Source: UBA1858 sp045105615
Lineage (GTDB): Bacteria > Pseudomonadota > Gammaproteobacteria > UBA4575
DNA length: 64,000 nucleotides
Assembly: GCA_045105615.1 (NCBI GenBank)
Contig: JBGCDS010000008.1
Location: 1-64,000, forward strand
Direction of reading: 5' to 3'
Positions 33,520 through 43,122 of the stretch are shown piece by piece; position 1 is the stretch's first letter, and the number at the start of each line of letters is the position of its first letter. Below the pieces are notes generated by a model that was not told where the DNA came from, searched no databases, and saw only the letters and a list, made by a program, of their open reading frames with translations. A program made the position numbers and the translations under genes.

Positions 33520-34761
33520 TTATCGCTTCAAGGCAACAACTAAATCCATTACGTTAGTTCCTGTTGGACCCGTAGTCACTAAATCACCTGTTTTAATTAG
33601 ATAGTTACCAACATTAGCAGCGGTCAAATAATCACTAATATTTAATTCCTGCACATTACCGCGCGACACTGTTTGGCCATCGACCAAACCACCTGCATCA
33701 GGTGTTGGACCATCAGTTCCATCTGTTCCTGCCGCAAGAAAAACAATATCGTCTCTGCCAGATAGCTCACGTGCTGCCACGGCAGCCAAATGTTGATTAC
33801 GTCCACCACGACCAGGATTAGATGGAAGTATCAATGAAGTTTCTCCACCCCAAATATGAATGCCTGCATCAGCAGCATTTAATTCTTTGCATATATCCAC
33901 TGCTTTCTGCTCGGCATCACCTTCCATAAACTCATCATAAACTGTGACATCAAGTCCTAACGATTGAGCACATTTTTCTGCGGCCACTTTTGCGTCATCT
34001 AGTGTGGCAATCACACGAGTAGTAATATTTGAAAATAATTCTGCTTTAGGTGCAGGCGTAAATGTCACACCATCAAGAATAGATGTAATCGAGTCAGGCA
34101 ATTCAAGCTGAGTTATATCTTCGTCTACGGGTGTTAATGGCCCAGAACCAATTACTGCCGGATCATCTCCTGGTACATCAGAAATCAACAGCGCTAGTGT
34201 TTCACGACCATTAATAAAATTAGCTAACCGGCCACCTTTAATGTGAGAGATAGCTCTCCTCACCTGATTCATTTGAGTAATGTCATAACCTATGGATAGC
34301 AATACTTTGTTGAGTTGCGCCAATTTTTCCAATGACATGCCGTCTGCCAATACTTCCATCAGACTTGAAGCGCCACCAGAAAACAATACCAAGAACTTTG
34401 CATCCTGTGGGGAACTATCAACAAAATCGATTAATGCTTTTCCAGCCGACAAACTTGGCTCACCTGGAACAGGATGGTCAGATTCCATTGTAGTGATATT
34501 ATTATAAGTACGCAGTTCGTCCTCAGTATGGTCGTGTTTAGTAATCACTAAACCATTTGTAATTTGATCCTTCAATACAGACAAAGCACCAAGCGACATG
34601 GAAGACGCAGCTTTACCCACCGCTATCAAACAATATTCGCCAGACATTGGGTTGTTACCCAAAAATTCCATCACCGCATTATTTCCCTTAACACGTGAAA
34701 CCCCGGCTTCAAATATTTCAAGCACCTGCGCGCGTGCCTGTTCAAGTTGTTGTGCATCCAT
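33520..34761 (-). CDS. glycerate 2-kinase, type 2 (DUF4147/MOFRL)
   Basis: The 413-residue protein has the DUF4147 N-terminal domain (AVGKAASSMSLGAL, LFSGGASSLMEVL, QVRRAISHIKGGRLA, LLISDVPGDDPAVIGSGP) and the C-terminal MOFRL domain (GRGGRNQHLAAVAA, FLAAGTDGTDGPT, GPTGTNVMDLVVAL). It phosphorylates D-glycerate, giving 2-phosphoglycerate in this class, so it links glyoxylate or hydroxypyruvate breakdown to glycolysis. Some relatives are annotated TtuD (hydroxypyruvate reductase), an older and doubtful name. Confidence 0.92.
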   Translation of the reverse strand: MDAQQLEQARAQVLEIFEAGVSRVKGNNAVMEFLGNNPMSGEYCLIAVGKAASSMSLGALSVLKDQITNGLVITKHDHTEDELRTYNNITTMESDHPVPGEPSLSAGKALIDFVDSSPQDAKFLVLFSGGASSLMEVLADGMSLEKLAQLNKVLLSIGYDITQMNQVRRAISHIKGGRLANFINGRETLALLISDVPGDDPAVIGSGPLTPVDEDITQLELPDSITSILDGVTFTPAPKAELFSNITTRVIATLDDAKVAAEKCAQSLGLDVTVYDEFMEGDAEQKAVDICKELNAADAGIHIWGGETSLILPSNPGRGGRNQHLAAVAARELSGRDDIVFLAAGTDGTDGPTPDAGGLVDGQTVSRGNVQELNISDYLTAANVGNYLIKTGDLVTTGPTGTNVMDLVVALKR

Positions 34762-34836
34762 AACATTACTTTTTACTAATTAGACGAAAGGCGCGAGAAT
34801 ACAATAGAATACGTGTTTCTGGCTAATAATAAGTTA

Positions 34837-35523
34837 TCACCTAAAGTCCTCTGGAGTCCAACCCGCTTTCCAAACTTGCAAAGGAACTAGCTCAGGAGGT
34901 CGACCATTATCATGAAACCATGAATCGATCACAAATCGATCGCTTGTTTCTAATTCAACAATAGATAACGCAGTATGTGGGTATAACCCATCCAACAGCC
35001 ACCCTCGATGCACTATTTCGCTCACGTTATGCCAATGCAGCTTGTGTTGGTTATTGAGCAGATTAAGAAAAACATACATGTTGAATGCCTCATCTACACA
35101 ATCTAACTGCACACTATTAATATTCTCTAGAGTTTTTGCTCTAAATGTACCGCCAATATCATATTGAGTATTTGTTACTCGGCCCATCAATACCTCAATA
35201 CGACTTACCACCTCCGACAATATCGCACGTTCCATTTTTGCAAATAAAGGTTTCTTTATTAATACACTTGTTGCCTCATTCCATTCCAACTCAGGAATAC
35301 TCACATAAATTATTTCTCTACAAGTGTAGTGCCTGCAAAATGGGACCGCTTTTAATGATAGGGATTCTACAGATAAATTATTAAGTGTATCTATGGCGAC
35401 CTGATATTGAGAAATTTGCTGTTTCGAGTATTCAAATTCGGCATTTACCGAATGCCACGGAGCTATCAAAAGAGCCACGCTAAACAGTAATTTACTATTG
35501 AATATAAACGAAAGTTTCTTCAT
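34837..35523 (-). CDS. secreted protein with transglutaminase-like Cys-His-Asp arrangement, unknown
   Basis: Taken from ATG 35523 the product has 228 residues, with a signal peptide (MKKLSFIF, core LLFSVALLI, cleavage after VNA at 28). The frame extends upstream, but this start gives a proper signal. I do not recognise the family for certain. Cys142 (LDCVDEAFNMY), His183 (YPHTALSIVEL) and Asp200 (FVIDSWFHDNG) have the order and spacing of a transglutaminase/papain-like site. The start overlaps the 3' end of the upstream YkuD gene by 29 bp, so the two are expressed together. Confidence 0.7.
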   Translation of the reverse strand: MKKLSFIFNSKLLFSVALLIAPWHSVNAEFEYSKQQISQYQVAIDTLNNLSVESLSLKAVPFCRHYTCREIIYVSIPELEWNEATSVLIKKPLFAKMERAILSEVVSRIEVLMGRVTNTQYDIGGTFRAKTLENINSVQLDCVDEAFNMYVFLNLLNNQHKLHWHNVSEIVHRGWLLDGLYPHTALSIVELETSDRFVIDSWFHDNGRPPELVPLQVWKAGWTPEDFR

Positions 35524-36043
35524 CAATACTATCGAACAACTCCACAATATCAGCATTAGCCATACGTACGCATCCGTGTGATGCAGGGACACCTAGCAAA
35601 CCTTCTTCTTGTGTTCCATGAATGTATATATAGCGTTCAAAGGAATCTCGGCCTTCACTGCAGTTTTTATTTTCTTCTAGCCCTTGCAACCAGAGGATGC
35701 GAGTCAGAATTAAATCTAAACCTGATGACTTTTCCTCACTAGTAATAATTGCCTTTTCCCCAGTAGCAATTCGTCCCACAAAAACCTCATTCAGCTCTGC
35801 TTCGCATCCAATTTTTTTAGCAACCTTATGAGCACCAACTGGCGTCTTAAAACTATCTTGCTCGCAACCTAAGCCGTATTTAGAGGTGGACACTAAGTAT
35901 TGACAAATCAGAGATTGATCATCCATCACAAACATTGATTGTAAACTCGAGTCCACTAGTATCCATGGGCACGTAACCTTATCCGAGAACTGTTTTATTA
36001 TCCGGAACAAAACCTTTTCAACATTCTCAGGCAATTGAGACAA
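35495..36043 (-). CDS. YkuD-domain L,D-transpeptidase family protein without signal peptide
   Basis: The 182-residue protein is a single YkuD domain: LVSTSKYGLG, TPVGAHKVAKKIG, VFVGR, LILTRILWLQGLE, YIHGTQEE and the catalytic PASHGCVRM (Cys in SHGC) near residue 157. Active enzymes form 3-3 crosslinks or attach proteins to peptidoglycan. There is no signal peptide or TM, so it is predicted cytoplasmic or exported by another route, as for similar short proteins in Pseudomonas. It overlaps the transglutaminase-like gene and lies 13 bp downstream of purF. Confidence 0.88.
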   Translation of the reverse strand: MSQLPENVEKVLFRIIKQFSDKVTCPWILVDSSLQSMFVMDDQSLICQYLVSTSKYGLGCEQDSFKTPVGAHKVAKKIGCEAELNEVFVGRIATGEKAIITSEEKSSGLDLILTRILWLQGLEENKNCSEGRDSFERYIYIHGTQEEGLLGVPASHGCVRMANADIVELFDSIDEETFVYIQ

Positions 36044-36056
36044 AATGCTAGCCGGC

Positions 36057-37574
36057 TTATAAATTACTAATCAAGTCTATACTGGTGAGATCTTGCTGTT
36101 TTTCTTGTTCTAGCATCGCTTTACTAGCATCACTTCGCACTACTTCTAACGAGCGAAGGTACTCATCTCCAATACCTGTCACATATTTACCAGTAAATAC
36201 TGATGTCTCGAATTGTTTGAGTTTTTTATTGCCCTTACGAACAGACCAAATCAGGTCATCAATATCCTGGTAAAACAACTTATCTGCACCAATCTCGCCA
36301 CAGACTTCATCAACATTTTTACCATGTGCGATCAACTCATTTGCCGCTGGCATATCGATACCATATATATTCGGATAACGAACAGGCGGGGAAGCTGATG
36401 CAAAATAAACATTTTTTGCTCCTGCATCTCTGGCCATTTGAACAATTTCTTTTGATGTTGTACCACGCACAATGGAATCATCAACCAATAAAACGTTCTT
36501 ATTTTTATATTCTAAGCTAATTGGATTTAACTTCTGCCGTACTGATTTCTTACGTTGAGTCTGACCCGGCATGATAAATGTCCGACCAATATAGCGATTT
36601 TTAATAAAGCCTTCTCTATATTTGCAGCCTAAAATATGCGCCATCTCTAATGCTGCTGTACGACTTGTATCTGGGATAGGAATAACGACATCAATAGTCT
36701 GCTCTGGCCATACCTTGAGAATTTTTTCAGCTAATTTTTGCCCCATGCGCATACGTGCTTTCTGCACGTAAACATTTTCAATAATAGAATCAGGTCTCGC
36801 AAAGTAAACATACTCAAAGATACATGGCGCGTAGACACCTTCATCAACACACACCTGAGAATGGAATTGACCCTGTTCATCGATGAGAATTGCCTCACCA
36901 GGTTTAACATCACGCACTAATTCATAACCCAACACATCGAGAGCAACACTTTCAGATGCCACCATGTACTGCGCGCCCTCACTCGTTTCTTTAACGCCAT
37001 ACACTAATGGACGAATACCATGCGGATCGCGAAACGCCAAAATTCCCATTCCGCAAATCATTGAAACTACTGCATATGCGCCTTCGCAACGTCGATGAAC
37101 ACCGCGTACCGCATCAAAAATTGTTCTGGGTGATAATTTTCTTTGACTCGAGTGAAGTAATTCATGCGCGAGCACATTTAATAAGATTTCTGAATCAGAA
37201 TTAGTATTAATATGTCGACGATCATCGATATAGAGTTCTTGCTTGAGCGCTTCAGCATTGGTCAAATTACCATTGTGAGCCAAAGTAAGGCCGTAAGGAG
37301 AGTTAACATAAAAAGGCTGGGCTTCAGCTGAAGAAGAACTTCCAGCAGTAGGATATCTTACATGTGCGATCCCCATACTTCCTTTCATTTGTTGCATATG
37401 GCGGTCTTGAAATACATCTCTAACCAACCCATTTCCTTTGCGCTGGTAAACACGACTTCCTTCAGAAGTAGCGATACCTGCTGCATCTTGTCCGCGATGC
37501 TGCAGTACTGTTAGTCCATCATACAATTCTTGATTGAGTTGCTGACTACCAATAATCCCTACAATTCCACACAT
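36057..37574 (-). CDS. purF: amidophosphoribosyltransferase
   Basis: The 505-residue enzyme makes 5-phosphoribosylamine from PRPP and glutamine, the first step of purine synthesis. It begins MCGIVGIIG, with catalytic Cys2 exposed directly after Met and no propeptide. The glutaminase domain (RGQDAAG, GIAHVRYPTAG, LAHNGNLTN) is followed by the PRTase domain with VLLVDDSIVRGTT, the PRPP loop. The cvpA-purF order is conserved; the gap to cvpA is 9 bp. Confidence 0.98.
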   Translation of the reverse strand: MCGIVGIIGSQQLNQELYDGLTVLQHRGQDAAGIATSEGSRVYQRKGNGLVRDVFQDRHMQQMKGSMGIAHVRYPTAGSSSSAEAQPFYVNSPYGLTLAHNGNLTNAEALKQELYIDDRRHINTNSDSEILLNVLAHELLHSSQRKLSPRTIFDAVRGVHRRCEGAYAVVSMICGMGILAFRDPHGIRPLVYGVKETSEGAQYMVASESVALDVLGYELVRDVKPGEAILIDEQGQFHSQVCVDEGVYAPCIFEYVYFARPDSIIENVYVQKARMRMGQKLAEKILKVWPEQTIDVVIPIPDTSRTAALEMAHILGCKYREGFIKNRYIGRTFIMPGQTQRKKSVRQKLNPISLEYKNKNVLLVDDSIVRGTTSKEIVQMARDAGAKNVYFASASPPVRYPNIYGIDMPAANELIAHGKNVDEVCGEIGADKLFYQDIDDLIWSVRKGNKKLKQFETSVFTGKYVTGIGDEYLRSLEVVRSDASKAMLEQEKQQDLTSIDLISNL

Positions 37575-37583
37575 AATAGTTCT

Positions 37584-38150
37584 CTAAAGTTGAATATCAG
37601 CGTTGTGTACCTTAGCAGGCAGTCTAAACTGCTGCGCATATCGTTCAGGCAATTGGGCGACCACCCATACTGCTGCCTGTTCAAACGGTTTAATTAACTT
37701 CGATGTTTGCCATGTCGATGATTGCGGCAATGTCGTAAATGCAGATGCTGTCATGATTAAGATGGTGGTAATGACTGAGGCACGTAATATGCCAAATACC
37801 ATGCCTAACATACGATCCACGCCTTTAAGTATTTGCGCTTTCATAATCTGACTCAGCACAAAATTAATTAGTGCACCAAATACAAGTACACCAATCATAA
37901 TCAATACAAAGGCGATCCCTACACGAATATTAGTGCCATACTCATTTTCTCCAAACGAGAAACTTGCACTATCGATGGCCTCAGGCAATAAGAATGAAAC
38001 CTGCTCTGACTGACTTAATGCCAACCAAATTGCTGCCACCCAGGTCACTATTGAAACCGCTTCGCGCACAAATCCTCTTAATAAGGCGATGGTCGTTGAA
38101 ATCAAAAAAACAACGACAATAATTATATCAATCCAAGTAATATCGGCCAT
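37584..38150 (-). CDS. cvpA: CvpA family membrane protein
   Basis: The 188-residue protein has four TM helices: near the N-terminus (WIDIIIVVVFLISTTIALLRG), 30-45, 75-100 (VGIAFVLIMIGVLVFGALI) and about 112-135. The typical GFVREAV loop is present. CvpA was named for colicin V production; its general function in envelope homeostasis is not settled. It lies between dedD and purF in the conserved cluster. Confidence 0.93.
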   Translation of the reverse strand: MADITWIDIIIVVVFLISTTIALLRGFVREAVSIVTWVAAIWLALSQSEQVSFLLPEAIDSASFSFGENEYGTNIRVGIAFVLIMIGVLVFGALINFVLSQIMKAQILKGVDRMLGMVFGILRASVITTILIMTASAFTTLPQSSTWQTSKLIKPFEQAAVWVVAQLPERYAQQFRLPAKVHNADIQL

Positions 38151-38168
38151 GTGTATTTATAGTTTTTA

Positions 38169-38714
38169 TTATCCAGCTTTACGTGGATGCCGCGTTACAA
38201 ATGCAGCCTCTAGTTTCATCTTTTTACGTAGACTGTCTCTAATTTTAGTTGCCTCATCTTGAGAAATAACAGGACCTACTTTGACACGAAAATAATCTTT
38301 CCCTTTATTTGAACCCACTTCGACTAGCGCATCAAAACCTGCATCAATAAGTTGTTTTTGCATAGCCACTGCTTTTTGCCTATCTCCAAATGCACCTACT
38401 TGAACTACCCAACCAAGCAGCTCAGATTTAGTATCAGCACTGACAACCACCTCAGGCACCACATTATTAACAGGGTCACTCTCTGGCAGGATTGCTTTTT
38501 CCTGCTGGCCTGAAGATGTATGTTCGGGCGCTGGCGTTTGCACCTGGCTATCCAACTCATCTGAAAATACCAACGTTGGCTCCGGCGGCATTTTCATATC
38601 AATCTTGGTGACCGATTCCTGCCCAGAACCATCGAGTATCATAGGAATAAAAATCACCGCCAACGAAAGCAACACTGTCGCGCCAACTATTCGATATTTG
38701 AGTGTTGAATCCAC
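38169..38714 (-). CDS. dedD: SPOR-domain protein (DedD-like)
   Basis: The 181-residue protein has a short cytoplasmic start, one TM (about 9-28, IVGATVLLSLAVIFIPMIL), a Pro-rich periplasmic linker and a C-terminal SPOR domain (GWVVQVGAFGDRQKAVAMQKQLIDAGFDA, read in parts). SPOR domains bind denuded septal glycan, so it acts in cell constriction. It is separated from folC by 105 bp containing a stem-loop. Confidence 0.92.
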   Translation of the reverse strand: MDSTLKYRIVGATVLLSLAVIFIPMILDGSGQESVTKIDMKMPPEPTLVFSDELDSQVQTPAPEHTSSGQQEKAILPESDPVNNVVPEVVVSADTKSELLGWVVQVGAFGDRQKAVAMQKQLIDAGFDALVEVGSNKGKDYFRVKVGPVISQDEATKIRDSLRKKMKLEAAFVTRHPRKAG

Positions 38715-38802
38715 TATTTTAGTAAGTTTGATGGGTAGAAGTCATAAATACATTCTACATAAACCGAGAGGGACATGCGAAGCTTGAATTTGTAAATTTT
38801 TC

Positions 38803-38818
38803 ACCCCTGACCAGGGGT
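38803..38818. other. GC-rich stem-loop in the folC-dedD gap
   Basis: ACCCCTG-AC-CAGGGGT is a perfect 7-bp stem one base beyond the folC stop codon. The T-run (TTTT) follows it on the plus strand, overlapping the folC stop region, and only a short A-rich run follows on the minus strand. It therefore looks like a transcript-stabilising or partial attenuating hairpin for folC mRNA, or a terminator for antisense transcription entering folC. Confidence 0.5.
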
Positions 38819-38819
38819 T

Positions 38820-40082
38820 TTATGATTCGCTTGCAAGCACTTCTGAGACAGTGAAGATTGAACCAAAGACGATAATTCGATCACCTTCGCTAGCATCCAT
38901 TTGCGCTTGAGAATACGCCTGCTCAACAGACTCAAATACCGTCACACTTGTGTCTGAACTTTGTTGCATAACTGACTGTTCCACCTGGTCTACTGGCATG
39001 CGGCGAGGCGAATTTACCTGCGAAATATACCAATCATCAATATGGGAATGCAGCAAGGACACAATACCATCAACATCTTTATCACTAAGGACTGCGAATA
39101 CAGCAATGGTTCTTTGTGGCTTCGGCAACGCTATTAAATTCTCTGCCAGTATTTTTGCGCTATCAAAATTATGCGCAACATCTAAGATAATTTCACAGTC
39201 TTTGACGATACGCTGAAATCTTCCTTCTAGGGTCACTTCGCGTAAGCCTGTTTCTATAGCATCTGTACTCAGAGGCAACTTATCTTTCAAACAGTGCAAT
39301 CCCATCAGCACGCTTGCTGCATTACGAATTTGTATCGCGCCTGAGAGGTTCGGCAGCGGCAACCCATGTAGCTCGTATCCATCAGCCATAAAAGACCATG
39401 AGGTTTTTGCTACCTTATAGCGGAAGTCAGTATTGATCTGAAATAAATTTGCATTCACCTTCTCAGCTGTCTCAGCAATCGAATTAGGAGCATCAATATC
39501 ACCACAAATAGCGGGCGTATCGGTACGAAAAATTCCTGCTTTTTCATAACCGATTGATTCTCGGTTATCTCCCAACCATTCTGTATGATCTAAACCTATG
39601 CTTGTGACAAACGCCAAATCGTTATCTATAATATTAGTCGCATCAAGACGACCACCTAGACCAACTTCGAGTACGGCGACATCAACTTGACTATCATGGA
39701 ATATATCTAATGCGGTTAGCGTAGCAAACTCAAAAAAACTTAAGCTGATTCCATCTCGTGCAGTATTAATTTTTTCAAATGATTGGCATAGCATTTCATC
39801 TTGCACACAACGCAAACCGATTCTGATACGCTCGTTATAATGAATAATATGAGGGGAAGTATAGGTGCCCACCTTATAACCTGCATGGTGGAGAATGGTG
39901 CTCAACATAGCCACCGCAGAACCCTTACCATTGGTGCCAGCAACAGTAATCACAGGGAAAGGACAATCGAGAATATTTAAATTTTCAGCAACAGTCTCAA
40001 TTCTGTCTAAACCAAGTTCTATTTCACGCGCATGCAACGTGGTCTGCCACGCTAACCAATCATCTAAAGTGTTGTACTTCAT
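38820..40082 (-). CDS. folC: bifunctional folylpolyglutamate synthase / dihydrofolate synthase
   Basis: From ATG 40082 (MKYNTLDDW) the enzyme has 420 residues; an in-frame TTG 12 bp upstream is less likely. The Mur-ligase-type P-loop is TVAGTNGKGSAVAM, followed by GTYTSPHI, the EVGLGGRLDATNII segment and GLDHTEWLG. The C-terminal domain includes VTLEGRFQ and DVAHNFDS. It adds glutamate to dihydropteroate and folates. It follows accD by 62 bp, as in most gammaproteobacteria. Confidence 0.95.
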   Translation of the reverse strand: MKYNTLDDWLAWQTTLHAREIELGLDRIETVAENLNILDCPFPVITVAGTNGKGSAVAMLSTILHHAGYKVGTYTSPHIIHYNERIRIGLRCVQDEMLCQSFEKINTARDGISLSFFEFATLTALDIFHDSQVDVAVLEVGLGGRLDATNIIDNDLAFVTSIGLDHTEWLGDNRESIGYEKAGIFRTDTPAICGDIDAPNSIAETAEKVNANLFQINTDFRYKVAKTSWSFMADGYELHGLPLPNLSGAIQIRNAASVLMGLHCLKDKLPLSTDAIETGLREVTLEGRFQRIVKDCEIILDVAHNFDSAKILAENLIALPKPQRTIAVFAVLSDKDVDGIVSLLHSHIDDWYISQVNSPRRMPVDQVEQSVMQQSSDTSVTVFESVEQAYSQAQMDASEGDRIIVFGSIFTVSEVLASES

Positions 40083-40144
40083 CACTCCAACCAACTAAGT
40101 GCAGAAATCAGATTCACCATACTGATACTTCTTATAGAGACTAC

Positions 40145-41002
40145 TTAGACAACACGATCAGTTAATATATGTAGCAAATTATGAATACGATCACGCAATT
40201 CTTTTCTCTCGACGATCATATCTATTGCTCCATGCTCCAATAGAAACTCACTGCGTTGAAAACCTTCTGGCAAGGTTTCACGCACAGTTTGCTGTATTAC
40301 TCGTGGACCAGCAAAACCAATCAATGCATTAGGTTCAGCAATATGAACATCACCTAACATTGCAAAGCTTGCAGACACACCACCCATTGTGGGATCAGTT
40401 AATACTGAAATAAATGGAAGACGCTGCTCCGATAATCGCGTTAGCGCTGCACTTGTTTTAGCCATTTGCATTAAAGACATTAAAGCCTCTTGCATGCGCG
40501 CACCACCACTTGTAGAGAAACATACAAACGGAACACTTTCAGCAATACTCTTTTTAACCCCCATTAAAAATCGCTCGCCAACAACTGATCCCATCGATCC
40601 ACCCATGAAACCAAACTCAAATGCCGCCACAACGACCGGCATGCCTTTTAATTTTCCATGCGACACAATCAACGCATCTTTTTCGCCAGTACTTTTAACC
40701 GCAGCTGAAAGACGATCTTTATATTTTTTAGAATCCTTGAATTTCAAAAAATCTTTAGGCTCTAACTCATCACCTATTTCAACCTGCCCACCTTCATCAA
40801 GAAAGTACCTAACTCGACTACGCGCATTAATTCTCAAATGATGATCGCACTTAGGACAGACTTGCAGATTACGCTCAAGTTCAGCACCATATAAAACTGC
40901 ACTACAACTCGGACATTTATCCCATAACCCTTCAGGTACTTTTCGCTTAGACGTACTATCAGTACGAATCTGCAAAGGCATTAGTTTTTCTAACCAGCTC
41001 AT
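40145..41002 (-). CDS. accD: acetyl-CoA carboxylase carboxyltransferase subunit beta
   Basis: The 285-residue subunit has the N-terminal four-cysteine zinc ribbon (Cys30, Cys33, Cys49, Cys52). The crotonase-like carboxyltransferase core includes FGFMGGSMGSVVGE, STSGGARMQE, SVLTDPTMGGVSAS and GFAGPRVI. With AccA it transfers carboxyl from biotin to acetyl-CoA. It lies 72 bp downstream of trpA; trpA-accD-folC is a standard order. Confidence 0.97.
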   Translation of the reverse strand: MSWLEKLMPLQIRTDSTSKRKVPEGLWDKCPSCSAVLYGAELERNLQVCPKCDHHLRINARSRVRYFLDEGGQVEIGDELEPKDFLKFKDSKKYKDRLSAAVKSTGEKDALIVSHGKLKGMPVVVAAFEFGFMGGSMGSVVGERFLMGVKKSIAESVPFVCFSTSGGARMQEALMSLMQMAKTSAALTRLSEQRLPFISVLTDPTMGGVSASFAMLGDVHIAEPNALIGFAGPRVIQQTVRETLPEGFQRSEFLLEHGAIDMIVERKELRDRIHNLLHILTDRVV

Positions 41003-41074
41003 GTTATTTTATTTCTTACTAAGTTGTTTTTACTAAGAATAGTTTTACTCGGAAAATCTAATCTCCGATTCTTA

Positions 41075-41899
41075 TTAGGCTATATTTTGTATCGATTCAC
41101 CATTATCCAACGCATCCTTGATCTCACGCAACAAAGATTTCACCTTGGTCGTTACCGTTTGCACATCTTTTTCATATTCAGCGATAATTGAAACAATCGC
41201 GCTACCCACAACCACCGCATTAGAACAGCCTGCTACCAGCTTCGCCGTGTTTGCGTCTTTAATTCCAAATCCAACGGCAATAGGCATATCTGTATGTTTT
41301 CTAATCTGCTTGATCTTGGTTTCAACGCTTTTAACATCAATTTGACTGGCGCCTGTAATGCCTTTGAATGAGACATAATATAAAAAACCAGAAGCCAAGT
41401 CGGTAATCATCTTTACTCGCTGGTCATTTGTCGTTGGCGCTAACAGATAAATAGTATCGATATCATGTTGCTTATACACAGATGCAACTTGCTTACTTTC
41501 TTCTGGTGGCAAATCGACCGTAATCACACCATCGATCAAACCAGAAACTGTTTCAGCAAATTTTTCCACCCCAAAAATTTCAATTGGATTTTGATATCCC
41601 ATTAATACAACCGGCGTGGTGGCATCAGTCTGACGAAATTGCTTAATAATATCTATGATGTCTTTCAGCGAAGTATTATGTTTAAGTGCACGCTCACATG
41701 CTAGTTGGATAACAGGACCATCTGCCATCGGGTCTGAAAATGGTATGCCCAACTCGATAATATCGGTCCCGGCCTCTGTTAAGGCATGCATTATTTCTAA
41801 CGTATTCGATGGGTGTGGATCTCCCGCTGTAACATAACTAATTAGCGCCTTTTTGTTGTTTTGCGCTAGTTGTTCAAAACATGTTTGTATACGACTCAC
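41075..41899 (-). CDS. trpA: tryptophan synthase alpha subunit
   Basis: The 274-residue TIM barrel has the catalytic Glu/Asp signature LIELGIPFSDPMADGPVIQ (in parts, about residue 48-66), VDLPPEES, and FGIKDANTAK for the phosphate loop. It cleaves indole-3-glycerol phosphate and passes indole to TrpB. Its ATG overlaps the trpB stop by 4 bp, which gives stoichiometric translation of the alpha-beta complex. Confidence 0.97.
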   Translation of the reverse strand: MSRIQTCFEQLAQNNKKALISYVTAGDPHPSNTLEIMHALTEAGTDIIELGIPFSDPMADGPVIQLACERALKHNTSLKDIIDIIKQFRQTDATTPVVLMGYQNPIEIFGVEKFAETVSGLIDGVITVDLPPEESKQVASVYKQHDIDTIYLLAPTTNDQRVKMITDLASGFLYYVSFKGITGASQIDVKSVETKIKQIRKHTDMPIAVGFGIKDANTAKLVAGCSNAVVVGSAIVSIIAEYEKDVQTVTTKVKSLLREIKDALDNGESIQNIA

Positions 41900-43122
41900 A
41901 GCTCTATTCCTTCAATGCGCGCTACAGTATTAATATCCTTATCACCCCGACCTGACAAGTTAACAATAATGGTTTGTTCTTCATCCATTGTCTTTGCAAG
42001 TTTTTGTGTATATGCCACCGCGTGACTACTTTCAAGTGCAGGAATAATTCCTTCAACACGCGTTAATTGGTGAAATGCCGCTAGCGCTTCATCATCAGTC
42101 ACAGTGACATATTCAACACTGCCTTCATCTTTAAGCCATGAGTGCTCAGGGCCGACACCAGGATAATCTAGACCAGCCGAAATCGAGTGAGTCTCTATAA
42201 TTTGACCATTGTTATCTTCCATCAGATAAGTCCGGTTACCATGCAATACACCCGGACTACCGGCATTTAATGGCGCGGAATGACGCCCGGTTTCAAGACC
42301 ATCACCACCAGCCTCAACACCATATTTTTTCACTTCATTATCTGACAAGAAAGGATGAAACAGCCCTATCGCATTTGAGCCTCCACCGACGCATGCAACT
42401 AATGCATCAGGAAGCTTGCCTGTTTGATTAAGACTCTGCTCTCGCGCTTCACGCCCAATGATAGTTTGAAAATCTCTTACCAACAAAGGATAGGGATGAG
42501 GACCTGCAACCGTACCAATAATATAGAAAGTGTTATCGACATTAGTCACCCAATCTCTCAATGCTTCATTTAAGGCATCTTTAAGCGTGCACGACCCGGA
42601 TGTTACCGGAACAACTGTGGCACCTAACAATCGCATACGATACACATTAGGTGCTTGACGTTGAATATCATCCGCTCCCATATAAACAACGCACTCTAGT
42701 CCTAAGCGTGCTGCAATGGTGGCACTGGCTACTCCATGTTGACCGGCTCCTGTTTCAGCAATTATCCGCGTTTTACCCATACGTTTAGCAAGTAACGCCT
42801 GGCCAATTGTATTATTAATTTTATGCGCGCCAGTGTGATTAAGATCTTCACGCTTCAAATAAACCTTAGCGCCACCCCATAACTTTGTTAATCGTTCAGC
42901 AAAATAAAGAGGGCTTGGACGTCCAACATAATGAGCTAGATCATCATCAAATTCTTTTTGAAAGGATGGGTCACTCTTACTTGCAGCATAGGCATCTTCT
43001 AATTCCTGCAGTGGCGTCATTAAAGTCTCAGCGACAAACCGCCCTCCATAAATACCAAAATGACCATTCTCATCTGGCATTACGGTTGTATTCAGTGCAT
43101 TTTCTTTTATGTTAGCGCTCAT
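41896..43122 (-). CDS. trpB: tryptophan synthase beta subunit
   Basis: About 408 residues from ATG 43122 (a second ATG lies 6 bp upstream). The PLP lysine lies in LNHTGAHKINN, and GETGAG-type (AETGAGQHGVA), CVGGGSNA and LSGRGDKD motifs are all present. It condenses indole and serine to tryptophan. Its start lies inside the last codons of trpF, so trpF-trpB-trpA are translationally coupled. Confidence 0.97.
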   Translation of the reverse strand: MSANIKENALNTTVMPDENGHFGIYGGRFVAETLMTPLQELEDAYAASKSDPSFQKEFDDDLAHYVGRPSPLYFAERLTKLWGGAKVYLKREDLNHTGAHKINNTIGQALLAKRMGKTRIIAETGAGQHGVASATIAARLGLECVVYMGADDIQRQAPNVYRMRLLGATVVPVTSGSCTLKDALNEALRDWVTNVDNTFYIIGTVAGPHPYPLLVRDFQTIIGREAREQSLNQTGKLPDALVACVGGGSNAIGLFHPFLSDNEVKKYGVEAGGDGLETGRHSAPLNAGSPGVLHGNRTYLMEDNNGQIIETHSISAGLDYPGVGPEHSWLKDEGSVEYVTVTDDEALAAFHQLTRVEGIIPALESSHAVAYTQKLAKTMDEEQTIIVNLSGRGDKDINTVARIEGIEL

